From NCBI GenBank assembly GCA_902494535.1, contig CABUTO010000025.1, positions 1 to 33,237 on the forward strand: a stretch of 33,237 nt of DNA. Reading direction: 5' to 3'. The translations under genes were made by a program, and so were the position numbers. Source of the stretch: an uncultured Collinsella sp. (lineage in GTDB: Bacteria > Actinomycetota > Coriobacteriia > Coriobacteriales > Coriobacteriaceae). Of this stretch, positions 17,156 through 24,116 are shown in pieces; the first letter of the stretch is position 1; the number at the start of each line of letters is the position of its first letter. The notes beneath the pieces are model-generated. The model was given only the letters and a program-made list of their open reading frames with translations. It was not told the origin of the DNA and ran no database searches.

Positions 17156-18193
17156 GTGGAAGGCATGGCTCAGCAGACAAGGAATGGTCATTCGGCGAGC
17201 GCGGCAGAGGTTGCGGCGCTCGCTGGCGTGAGCCGCCAGACTGTGTCTCGCGTGGTCAACGGTATGCCCAACGTGACGGAAAAGACGCGCAAGCGTGTGC
17301 TGGCCGCCATGGAAGAGCTGGGCTTTCGTCCCAATTTTGCTGGAGCGGCGTTGCGCGGCGGGTCGTATCGTTCTATTGGCCTGTGCATGTACAACATCAC
17401 ACGTGTCGGTAACCTGGCGACGCTCGAGGGTATCATGCAAGCGGCGCGCGAGCACGATTTTGCCGTCACTATGATCGAGATGGGCGGCGACAAGCCCTAT
17501 ACACTTGCCGATGCCTCGCGCCGCATGGTCGAGCGACCCGTCGACGGCATGATTCTCAACATGAACCGCATGGCTCCCGATTTTGAGGAGTTTGTTCCCC
17601 AGCCGGGAGTGCGAACGGTCATCCTGTCCATGTATGCGCATCCGCGCTGCACGACGATCGACTCCGACCAGTATGGTTCGTGCGAGCTGTTGACCAATTA
17701 TCTGCTGGAACATGGTCACTCGAATATGCGGTTTGTGGCGGGTCCGGAAAACTCGATTTCCTCGCGTTTTCGTGAGGCCGGTTGGCGCGATACGCTGGGT
17801 CGTGCTCATGTCGATGCCGCTCCGATGCTGCGTGGCGATTGGAGTGCGGACAGTGGGTACGCCATGGGCGAGCGGATTGCGGCCGAGGTGCTTGCCGGCG
17901 GGTCGCAGGCGCCGACTGCCGTGCTTGCGGCAAATGACCAGATGGCGCTGGGCGTTATCGCCGCGCTCGAGAACGCGGGCCTGTCCGTGCCCGACGACGT
18001 GAGCGTGGTTGGTATCGACGACGCACTCGAGGGACTTGTTCCTCACAATCGGCTGACGACGCTGCGATTTGATTTGCGCGGTGTCGGTAAGCTTGCGTTT
18101 GAGGCGGCGATTGGAGAGAGCTCGTCTATCGAGGCGATTCATGTGCCGAGTACGCTGGTCGAACGCTCGACTGTTAGGGACATACGGGGTTAG
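17156..18193 (+). CDS. LacI-family repressor LacI-2
   Basis: 345 residues: helix-turn-helix AAEVAALAGVSRQTVSRVVNG, hinge RPNFAGAALRGG, sensor domain ending DDVSVVGIDDALEG. It is closer to LacI-3 and LacI-4 (shared RPVDGMIxxMxRMxxDF patterns) than to LacI-1. GTG at 17156 has AGCAGG upstream at a normal distance; the ATG at 17165 sits too close to GGAAGG. It is divergent from the lacG-2/EIICB-2 operon and probably represses it. Confidence 0.87.
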   Translation: MEGMAQQTRNGHSASAAEVAALAGVSRQTVSRVVNGMPNVTEKTRKRVLAAMEELGFRPNFAGAALRGGSYRSIGLCMYNITRVGNLATLEGIMQAAREHDFAVTMIEMGGDKPYTLADASRRMVERPVDGMILNMNRMAPDFEEFVPQPGVRTVILSMYAHPRCTTIDSDQYGSCELLTNYLLEHGHSNMRFVAGPENSISSRFREAGWRDTLGRAHVDAAPMLRGDWSADSGYAMGERIAAEVLAGGSQAPTAVLAANDQMALGVIAALENAGLSVPDDVSVVGIDDALEGLVPHNRLTTLRFDLRGVGKLAFEAAIGESSSIEAIHVPSTLVERSTVRDIRG

Positions 18194-18207
18194 GTCCTAC
18201 TCCGTTT

Positions 18208-18345
18208 GTCTCGATTTGTAACAGGTAGACGGTCAAAAGCGGGCTACGTGTTACAGATTTAGATTCTTCGGAAAGAGCAATCCTGTTCGTCTCAATCTGT
18301 AACAGCTAGGACCAAAAAACTCGGCTAGATGTTACAGATCGAGAC
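18208..18345. repeat. Tandem group D: two 57-nt palindromic repeats
   Basis: Units at 18208-18264 and 18289-18345, 24 nt apart (81-bp period), start 15 bp after the LacI-2 stop, between convergent LacI-2 and lacG-3. Confidence 0.9.
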
Positions 18346-18366
18346 AAACGTGCGACACGGTCCGCC

Positions 18367-18412
18367 CAAAAAAGGCCGGGGGCGGCGCGCCGTGTGACGT
18401 GCCGCCCCCGGC
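18367..18412 (-). terminator. Terminator of the EIICB-3/lacG-3 operon
   Basis: A 12-bp all-GC stem (18375-18386 with 18401-18412) is followed on the minus strand by TTTTTT, 46 bp beyond the lacG-3 stop. Confidence 0.85.
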
Positions 18413-18457
18413 TGAGAAATGGGGACAGGTTGTGTGAGCGGGCAACCCCGCCAGTCA

Positions 18458-19897
18458 CTAGTCCAGACGACGGGTCTGCGCCACGTGCTTATACCAGTAG
18501 GCGCTTGCCTTGGGCGTGCGCTTCTGGGTTTCAAAGTCAACGTAGAAGAAGCCGTAACGCTTGTTGTAACCATTGGTCCAGGAGAACTGATCCTGCAGGC
18601 TCCACAGGAAGTAGCCACCTACGTTGACGCCCACCTCCATGGCCTTGAGCAACCAGCGCAGGTGCTGCTCGATGTAGTCGATGCGCGGCTGGTCGTCCAC
18701 AAAACCGTCCTTGTAGGGGTCCTTGTAGCCCATGCCGTTCTCGGTGATGAAGATTTGCTTGTAGTTGGGGTAGCGCTGCTTAATGTAGACGAGCAGATCG
18801 AACAGGCCCTCGGGATAGATGATCCAGTCCCAGTCGGTGGTGGGGATGCCAGGTTTGTTCACATGCTCGCCAATGCCCTTAACGCGCCAGCGGCCGGTGC
18901 CCTTCTCACCCGTACCGTTGTGGTGCAGGTCGCTCTCGCCGTCGTAAGCCTTCAAGAAGCGGCACTGGTAGTTGTTAACGCCCAGGTAGTCGTTGTAGAG
19001 TGCGGCCTCGCGCATGATCTCGAGATCCTCGTCCAGGATCTCGATGGTGCCGCCCGAGATGGCCGCCAGGCGGTTGGCGCACTCGAGGGTGTCGGGCGCG
19101 TAGTCGCCGCGGAAGGTGGCGTCGAGCAAGAACTGGTTCTGCAGCACGTGCTCGTTGTTGGCGGCCTTGATGTCGGCAGGGTCGTTCTCGTTGAGCGGAT
19201 ACTTAAACTCCAGCGACTGAATGACGCCGATCTTGCCCTTAAAACCGCCGTTGTGGAAGGCCAGCACGGCCTTGGCGTGGGCGAGCATCATGTTGTGTTC
19301 GCACTGGAAGGCCTCGGCAAGATGCGCCTTGACGCCGCCGGGGAAGGTGCCCTCGATGTAGGTGTTGGAGGCGTCGGCCCAGATCTCGTTAAAGGTGAAC
19401 CAGTAGGTCACCTGGTCGGCGTACTCCTTAAAGCAGAAGGTGGCAAAGTCCACAAAAGCGTCGATGGTCTCGCGGTTGAGGAAGTCGCCCTTCTCAAAGA
19501 GAGTCAGCGGCGTGTCAAAGTGGTGCAGCGTGACGAACGGCTCAACGTGGTGCTTGTGGCACTCGGCGAAGAGGTCATGGTAGAACTGAACGCCCTCGGG
19601 GTTAATCTCGCCGGTACCGTTGGGGAAGATACGGCTCCAGGCGATGGAGAGGCGAATGCCGTTGATGCCAAACTCCTCGCACAGCTCCAAGTCGACGGGG
19701 TACTGGTTGTAGAAGTCCGAAGCGGGATCGGGGGAAAAGCGCCCCTGGGCCTCCAGGAAGTCGTCCCAGGCAACCTTGCCCTTACCGTGAGTGCGGGTCT
19801 CGCCCTCTACCTGGTAGGCAGCGGTGGCGCCGCCAAAGACAAAGTCCTCGGGAAACTGTGCGGGCGGGTTGGTGACGCTAGCAGGGTTAACGGACAT
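18458..19897 (-). CDS. lacG: GH1 6-phospho-beta-galactosidase (cassette 3)
   Basis: 479 residues, clearly the sister of lacG-1 (shared FVFGGATAAYQVEGETRTHG near the N-terminus). Acid/base Glu171 (TFNEIW), nucleophile Glu386 (ITENG), phosphate/galactose site Ser439-Trp440...Lys446-x-Tyr448. The ribosome site is weak (GGAT before the ATG at 19897), so translation may depend on the upstream gene. It lies 66 nt after EIICB-3 with a stem-loop between. Releases galactose-6-phosphate for LacA/LacB. Confidence 0.87.
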   Translation of the reverse strand: MSVNPASVTNPPAQFPEDFVFGGATAAYQVEGETRTHGKGKVAWDDFLEAQGRFSPDPASDFYNQYPVDLELCEEFGINGIRLSIAWSRIFPNGTGEINPEGVQFYHDLFAECHKHHVEPFVTLHHFDTPLTLFEKGDFLNRETIDAFVDFATFCFKEYADQVTYWFTFNEIWADASNTYIEGTFPGGVKAHLAEAFQCEHNMMLAHAKAVLAFHNGGFKGKIGVIQSLEFKYPLNENDPADIKAANNEHVLQNQFLLDATFRGDYAPDTLECANRLAAISGGTIEILDEDLEIMREAALYNDYLGVNNYQCRFLKAYDGESDLHHNGTGEKGTGRWRVKGIGEHVNKPGIPTTDWDWIIYPEGLFDLLVYIKQRYPNYKQIFITENGMGYKDPYKDGFVDDQPRIDYIEQHLRWLLKAMEVGVNVGGYFLWSLQDQFSWTNGYNKRYGFFYVDFETQKRTPKASAYWYKHVAQTRRLD

Positions 19898-19920
19898 GAT
19901 GATCCAATCGTCTAAATCGA

Positions 19921-19954
19921 AGGGCCAGCCGGCTGTGGGTGGTCGGCTGGCCCT
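19921..19954 (-). other. Intercistronic stem-loop between EIICB-3 and lacG-3
   Basis: An 11-bp stem (AGGGCCAGCCG, 19921-19931, with 19944-19954) without a U-run. This is the third such hairpin between a permease and a hydrolase gene in the window. Confidence 0.6.
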
Positions 19955-19963
19955 GAGCGTTAC

Positions 19964-21736
19964 TTACTTCGAGAGTTGCTCGCTTACGAAGGCGAGAGAC
20001 TTGTCACCGTTCTGGGAGAGCTCGATGTACTGCTTGCCACGGCAGGCGACGCACTTGTTGCCCACGCGCTCGCAGTCCTTCTGCAGGTCGGTCAGGTAGC
20101 TTGCGGCCTGCGGGGCCAGGACGACCAGGTCAAAGTCGGGGAGCATGTCTACGTGGTTGCCATAGGCCTCGGCAGCGGTCTCAAGATTGATGCCGCGCTC
20201 CTTGGCGGCCTTGGCCAGCGCGTTGGCGAGCAGACCCGAGGTTCCGCCGCCCTGGCAGAGCACGAGCACGCGCTTGCCGTTGAGGTCGCTGGCGGCCGTA
20301 GCCTCGGCAGCGGGGGTAGAGGCGGGAGCGGCATCGGTCTTTACGGCCTCGGCAGCGGCGCCGGCGGCAACGCTCTTGGCGTCGGCCTTGCCCTGGAAGG
20401 CATCGTTGAGTTTGGCGGCTTTCTCGGCGTTCTTGGCGGCGAGCTCCTCCTGGGAGATCTCAGCCTCCTCGGCGCACTTCTGGGCGTCATAGGCACGGAA
20501 GAACGGGTAGTACAGCGCAAAGTCGACGACCAGGATGATGGCGAGCATCACAAAGGCGAGCGGCTGGAAGCCCAAGCCCATGATGGTGCCGATGGGGCCG
20601 GGGACGGTCCAAGGCAGCGTGTACATAAAGCCGTTCATGCCCAAGAAGTCGATAAAGATCTTGAGGATCCAGATGTTGGCGATCGGGGCAAAGACAAACG
20701 GGACAAAGAAGACGGGATTGAGCACGATAGGTGCGGCGAACAGCAGCGGCTCGTTAACGGCAAAGCACACGGGGACGATGGCGGCCTTACCGACGGCGCG
20801 CATCTCCTGGGACTTGGCCAGGAAGCAGAACATAAAGACCAGGACGAGCGTGGCGCCGGTGCCGCCCATGCAGACGACGAAGTACTGGGCACCCTGGGTC
20901 AGGACAGCGGAAGCGTGCTGGCCAGCCTGGAACGCAGCCAGGTTGTCGGTCATGTTGGCAACGAGAGCGGCGGCGATGGCGGGCTCGACGATCGAGGGGC
21001 CGTGGACGCCCACGAACCAGAAGAGGCTCATGGCGCCGTAGATCACGGCGAGACCGATGTAGCCGTCGGCAGCGGTGAACAAGGGTTGGAACACCTGGAT
21101 GACGCCTTGGGCAAAGCAGAAGCCAAAAGCAGCGCGGAAGACGATGTCAAAGACCCAAAAGACGGTGATGCAGACGGAGAAGGGGATGATGTCCTTAAAG
21201 GTCTGCGAGATGTTGGGCGGAACCTGCTCGGGCATCTTGACGGTGATGTTGCGCTTGATAAAGAACTTGTAGATGATGCCGGTCACAAACGCAGCGATGA
21301 AGGCGGTCAGCAGGCCCTTGGAACCAAGGTAGGTGGTGTTGAAGCCGCTGGCGGCATCCGTGGCGATGGTGTCGCTCGAAAGGAGCAAGAAGCCGATGAT
21401 GGCCGCGCACATGCACGAGATAAAGTTGATCTGGTTATTCTTGGGCAGGTCGCGGTTCTGGGCGTCGGCGAAGTGCTTGGCCGTGGTGGCGGCGCAGGCG
21501 ATGGCCAGGATGCCCATGGAGTAGTTGTAGCACTTCCACAAGGCGTTGTTGATGTCATCGGGCCAGTAGAAACCCCAGATGTTGGGGACCGAGGCTACGA
21601 GGCAGAAGATGGACGAGAAGATGATGATGGGGATGACGGAGATAAAACCGTCGCGGATCGCCTTGAGGTACTTGTTGCGGGCGATCGCGTTGAAAAAGGG
21701 CTGGCCCTTTTCGATAGTGGCGATGAGTTGCTCCAT
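19964..21736 (-). CDS. PTS lactose-family EIICB permease (cassette 3)
   Basis: 590 residues: EIIC (about 1-425, FAVNEPLLFAAPIVLNP and VHGPSIV), an Ala/Lys-rich linker (about 430-485), and EIIB with phospho-cysteine Cys494. The loop is CQGGGTSGLL, and the rest of EIIB (DFDLVVLAPQAASYLTDLQKDCERVG) has drifted most among the four. It still lacks an EIIA. TAGGAG lies 6 nt before the ATG. It is divergent from LacI-3, with two operator-like sites in the 357-bp gap. First gene of the operon with lacG-3. Confidence 0.92.
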   Translation of the reverse strand: MEQLIATIEKGQPFFNAIARNKYLKAIRDGFISVIPIIIFSSIFCLVASVPNIWGFYWPDDINNALWKCYNYSMGILAIACAATTAKHFADAQNRDLPKNNQINFISCMCAAIIGFLLLSSDTIATDAASGFNTTYLGSKGLLTAFIAAFVTGIIYKFFIKRNITVKMPEQVPPNISQTFKDIIPFSVCITVFWVFDIVFRAAFGFCFAQGVIQVFQPLFTAADGYIGLAVIYGAMSLFWFVGVHGPSIVEPAIAAALVANMTDNLAAFQAGQHASAVLTQGAQYFVVCMGGTGATLVLVFMFCFLAKSQEMRAVGKAAIVPVCFAVNEPLLFAAPIVLNPVFFVPFVFAPIANIWILKIFIDFLGMNGFMYTLPWTVPGPIGTIMGLGFQPLAFVMLAIILVVDFALYYPFFRAYDAQKCAEEAEISQEELAAKNAEKAAKLNDAFQGKADAKSVAAGAAAEAVKTDAAPASTPAAEATAASDLNGKRVLVLCQGGGTSGLLANALAKAAKERGINLETAAEAYGNHVDMLPDFDLVVLAPQAASYLTDLQKDCERVGNKCVACRGKQYIELSQNGDKSLAFVSEQLSK

Positions 21737-21793
21737 GCAAAGCTCCTAAGAGTCGGTGGGTTAGCAACGATGGTAGCTTTTGACGTTTGCTTG

Positions 21794-21936
21794 CCAAAAT
21801 GTTGACGTTGCCATTTTGGGACACAAAAAAAGACGCGAACCGGTGGTTCCTGTGCCTGCGAACCGTCGATTCCTTGCGCGTAAACGTTTGAGCCGCCCGG
21901 TGGCTCTGTGTTTGCACAATGGCAACGTTAACATTT
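21794..21936. promoter_or_regulatory. LacI-3 operator-like sites
   Basis: Site 1 (21794-21819) has arms CCAAAATG and CATTTTGG around a TTGACGTTGC centre. Site 2 (21918-21936) reads AATGGCAACGTTAACATTT. In the same orientation both fit AATGGCAACGTnAACATTT. The AACGTT core also appears in the LacI-1 operator. The 357-bp gap 21737-22093 contains no gene. Confidence 0.55.
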
Positions 21937-21970
21937 GGGCGACAAAAGCAGTTCGGGGAAGCAGAAATGT

Positions 21971-22002
21971 CGGTGAACGGTAGGTTTTGGGTGGTGAGCG
22001 TA
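21971..22002. promoter_or_regulatory. Paired CGGTGAACGGT boxes, cassette 3
   Basis: CGGTGAACGGT with the AACGGT core at 21976, and a weaker GGTGAGCGTA with its core at 21997, exactly 21 bp apart. They lie on the LacI-3 side of the operators. Confidence 0.5.
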
Positions 22003-22093
22003 TTGCAGAGGCGGCGTTGGATATACTTGAAGGCGTTTAATATGACTGCGCAGGATGCCGTCAATGGCATCGTTGACACGGAAAGATCGACCT

Positions 22094-23098
22094 ATGGCCG
22101 CTGTTAAAAAATCGGTTTCCGTTAAGGATGTGGCGCGCCTCGCGGGCGTCTCGGAACAGACGGTCTCGCGCACGGTGCACGATTCGCCCAGCGTGCGCCC
22201 CGAGACCAAGGAACGCGTGCGTGCCGCCATGCGCGAGCTGGGATATCGCCCCAATTTTGCCGGTCGATCGCTTCGCCGCGGCAAGTTTAAGACCGTCGGT
22301 GTCGCCATGTTCAACATTACCGGTACTGGCAACCTCGACCGTATGGAGGGCTTTGCCGCCGCCGCCGATAAGCACGGCTACGCCATCACCCTCACTAAAG
22401 TAGATGGACATCCCTATACCCTCGAGAGCGCATCATCGCGTATGAGCGCGCTGCCGGTAGACGGTATGGTTGTGATCATGAACCGCATGCCGGCGGACTT
22501 TGGCACCTTTGAGCCGCTGCCCGGTATGCAGACGGTGCTCGTTACGATGTTGGAGCACCCGCTGTGCTCTACGGTCGATAACGACCAGTTCGATTGCTCG
22601 CGCCAGGTGGTCGAGTACTTGCTGGGGCAGGGGCACAAGACCGTGCACTTTATCTCGTGTCCCGAGCGCTCGCTTTCGGGCATGCAGCGCGAGGAAGGCT
22701 GGCGCGAGACATTGCGCGCACATGGTATTGAGCTGCCGCGACTCATCCGTGGCGATTGGACGGCGCAGAGCGGATATGCCGCAGGCCAGGCTCTGGCGGA
22801 CGATCCGACCTGTACTGCCATCTATGCCTCCAACGACGCCATGGCCTACGGCTGCATTCGCGGGCTCGAGTCGCGCGGAAGGCGTGTGCCCGAGGACGTG
22901 AGCGTGGTGGGTGTTGATGACAGCCTGGGCGATATCGTGCCCGACCGTCGCCTGACCACCGTGCGCTTTGACAACAGGCGTGTCGGCATGTGGGCAGTCG
23001 ATAAGATCGCCGGTGCCGAGGGGGGTGCGTCTGGCGTGGAGCACATGCTGATCCCCGGCGTGCTCGTAGAGGGCGATACGGTGCGCGATTTGCGCTAG
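22094..23098 (+). CDS. LacI-family repressor LacI-3
   Basis: 334 residues: helix-turn-helix KDVARLAGVSEQTVSRTVHD, hinge RPNFAGRSLRRGK, sensor domain with EDVSVVGVDDSLGD. ATG at 22094 with GGAAAG 8 nt upstream; an earlier in-frame ATG at 22055 is possible but would add a tail ahead of the DNA-binding domain. It is divergent from EIICB-3/lacG-3. Unlike LacI-1 and LacI-2 it has no palindromic repeat group after it, and lacF follows on the same strand 214 nt later. Confidence 0.87.
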   Translation: MAAVKKSVSVKDVARLAGVSEQTVSRTVHDSPSVRPETKERVRAAMRELGYRPNFAGRSLRRGKFKTVGVAMFNITGTGNLDRMEGFAAAADKHGYAITLTKVDGHPYTLESASSRMSALPVDGMVVIMNRMPADFGTFEPLPGMQTVLVTMLEHPLCSTVDNDQFDCSRQVVEYLLGQGHKTVHFISCPERSLSGMQREEGWRETLRAHGIELPRLIRGDWTAQSGYAAGQALADDPTCTAIYASNDAMAYGCIRGLESRGRRVPEDVSVVGVDDSLGDIVPDRRLTTVRFDNRRVGMWAVDKIAGAEGGASGVEHMLIPGVLVEGDTVRDLR

Positions 23099-23158
23099 GG
23101 CGCGGTCCTGTTTGGGTTTCCGTTAATCATGTTTGATATTGTTCGAAATGGTTTGGAA

Positions 23159-23185
23159 ACCGTTCACGGGCGAAAATTGACCGTT
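23159..23185 (+). promoter_or_regulatory. Paired ACCGTTCA boxes in front of lacF
   Basis: ACCGTTCACG (from 23159) and ACCGTTCATA (from 23180) are direct repeats exactly 21 bp apart, oriented toward lacF and ending 24 bp before the LacR-type element at 23210. This is the cleanest pair in the window. Confidence 0.6.
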
Positions 23186-23209
23186 CATAGCTTGAAATTA
23201 TGTTTTGCG

Positions 23210-23240
23210 TTGTTCTTTTTTGTTTGAATGTTAATGTTTC
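23210..23240 (+). promoter_or_regulatory. Candidate LacR promoter/operator of lacF
   Basis: TTGTTCTTTTTTGTTTGAATG (positions 23210-23230) matches 19 of 21 bases of the element before the DeoR gene at 1390. TTGTTC with TAATGT 16 bp downstream can serve as -35/-10. This suggests that lacF belongs to the DeoR/LacR regulon rather than to a LacI. Confidence 0.5.
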
Positions 23241-23312
23241 TGCCATACAGAACGCAGCGCGTATGCCCGGACGCGATGCTCTCCATTGGTTCATATGTGA
23301 AAGGAACGCAAT

Positions 23313-23651
23313 ATGGCAACCAAAGAAGAAATCTCGATGGTTGGATTCGAGATCGTCGCATACGCAGGTGACGCCCAGACCGATCTGCTTGCAGCGCTCG
23401 ATGCTGCTCGCGAGGGTGATTTTGAGAAGGCCGAGCAGCTGCACAAGGATGCCAGCGATGCGCTCATCGGTGCCCACGACACGCAGACCAAGCTGCTTTC
23501 GCAGGAGGCCGGCGGTGGCGAGATGGAGATGACCTTCATCATGGCTCACGCTCAGGACACTCTCATGACCACTATGATCCTGGAGAAGCAGACCCGCTTT
23601 ACCATCGATGCCTACAAGCGCATCGCCGAGCTCGAGGCCAAGCTCGCCTAA
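23313..23651 (+). CDS. lacF: PTS lactose/cellobiose-specific EIIA
   Basis: 112 residues, the usual size of this trimeric all-helical EIIA family. It begins EEISMVGFEIVAYAGDAQTDLLAAL, strongly like LacF. The phosphorylated histidine is His79 in MAHAQDTLMTT, with the conserved metal-binding Asp82. It passes phosphate from HPr to the EIIB cysteine. It is the only EIIA in the window, so it probably serves all four EIICB permeases. AAAGGA lies 7 nt before the ATG. It has its own promoter region and terminator, i.e. is monocistronic. Confidence 0.92.
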   Translation: MATKEEISMVGFEIVAYAGDAQTDLLAALDAAREGDFEKAEQLHKDASDALIGAHDTQTKLLSQEAGGGEMEMTFIMAHAQDTLMTTMILEKQTRFTIDAYKRIAELEAKLA

Positions 23652-23681
23652 CGAGCCCGCACAACCAAGTCCCCTTCCAAA

Positions 23682-23719
23682 AGCTCTGCCGCAAACTCGC
23701 GACAGGGCTTTTTCTTTTT
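23682..23719 (+). terminator. Terminator of lacF
   Basis: Stem AGCTCTGCCGC / GCGACAGGGCT (with G-U pairs) followed by TTTTTCTTTTT. Confidence 0.8.
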
Positions 23720-23846
23720 ACCCGGCACTTGGGGACGTTCCTTATCTGCCGCAGTTAGGGACACTCCTGCCATGCATTTGATCCTTTGAGGATGGAAGAA
23801 AACGGGTTATTAGGTTTGCTGCGGTGCCGACTCGACCTGTCGGTTA

Positions 23847-24000
23847 CAAAACTATGCCGGTTTACTACGATGAATCGCATTCTTTCAACTATGGAAAGAA
23901 CGGCGTTATCAAAGCCGCAGGTAGAAAGCTTGTCATTTTCTGCTAATAGCAAATGTGGTCGGTCCTATCGGTTTTACCGTAGTAAACCGGCATAGTTTTG
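23847..24000. repeat. 154-bp element bounded by perfect 23-nt inverted repeats
   Basis: Left arm 23847-23869 (CAAAACTATGCCGGTTTACT...) and right arm 23978-24000 are exact reverse complements, 108 bp apart. An open frame 23854-23946 starts inside the left arm and encodes 30 residues (MPVYYDESHSFNYGK... ending KLVIFC), but no ribosome site precedes it. No target duplication is evident at the ends. It could be a small non-autonomous mobile element or a structured RNA. The rest of the 465-bp gap 23652-24116 shows the lacF terminator and nothing else recognised. Confidence 0.6.
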
Positions 24001-24116
24001 AAATGGCACTGTTCGACTAGCAGCGTTATGGAGCTTCTGCACGCCCTCCCGTTCGGTTTTTCGCTGGGTGGGTATACTTCCATCCGCAATACAGGCCGGA
24101 ATAAGGAGGTATCCAA

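Noticed and set aside
19976..21805. Long plus-strand open frame (609 codons) opposite EIICB-3
   Set aside because: It is antisense to a clear PTS permease; the translation is a low-complexity Gly/Asp/Glu/Arg-rich product of GC-rich codon bias. The same applies to long frames opposite EIICB-1, lacG-1, lacG-3 and galT.
21835..21865. Second pair of GCGAACCG boxes in the cassette 3 control region
   Set aside because: The two copies are 23 bp apart and do not fit the CGGTGAACGGT box or the 21-bp spacing.
23725..23770. GGGGACGTTCC...GGGACACTCC sequence after lacF
   Set aside because: It looks like an imperfect repeat remnant, but no clear second copy or structure could be established within the window.
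23854..23946. Small 30-residue protein gene
   Set aside because: No ribosome site before the ATG, and the start lies within the inverted repeat arm; kept only as part of the 154-bp element.
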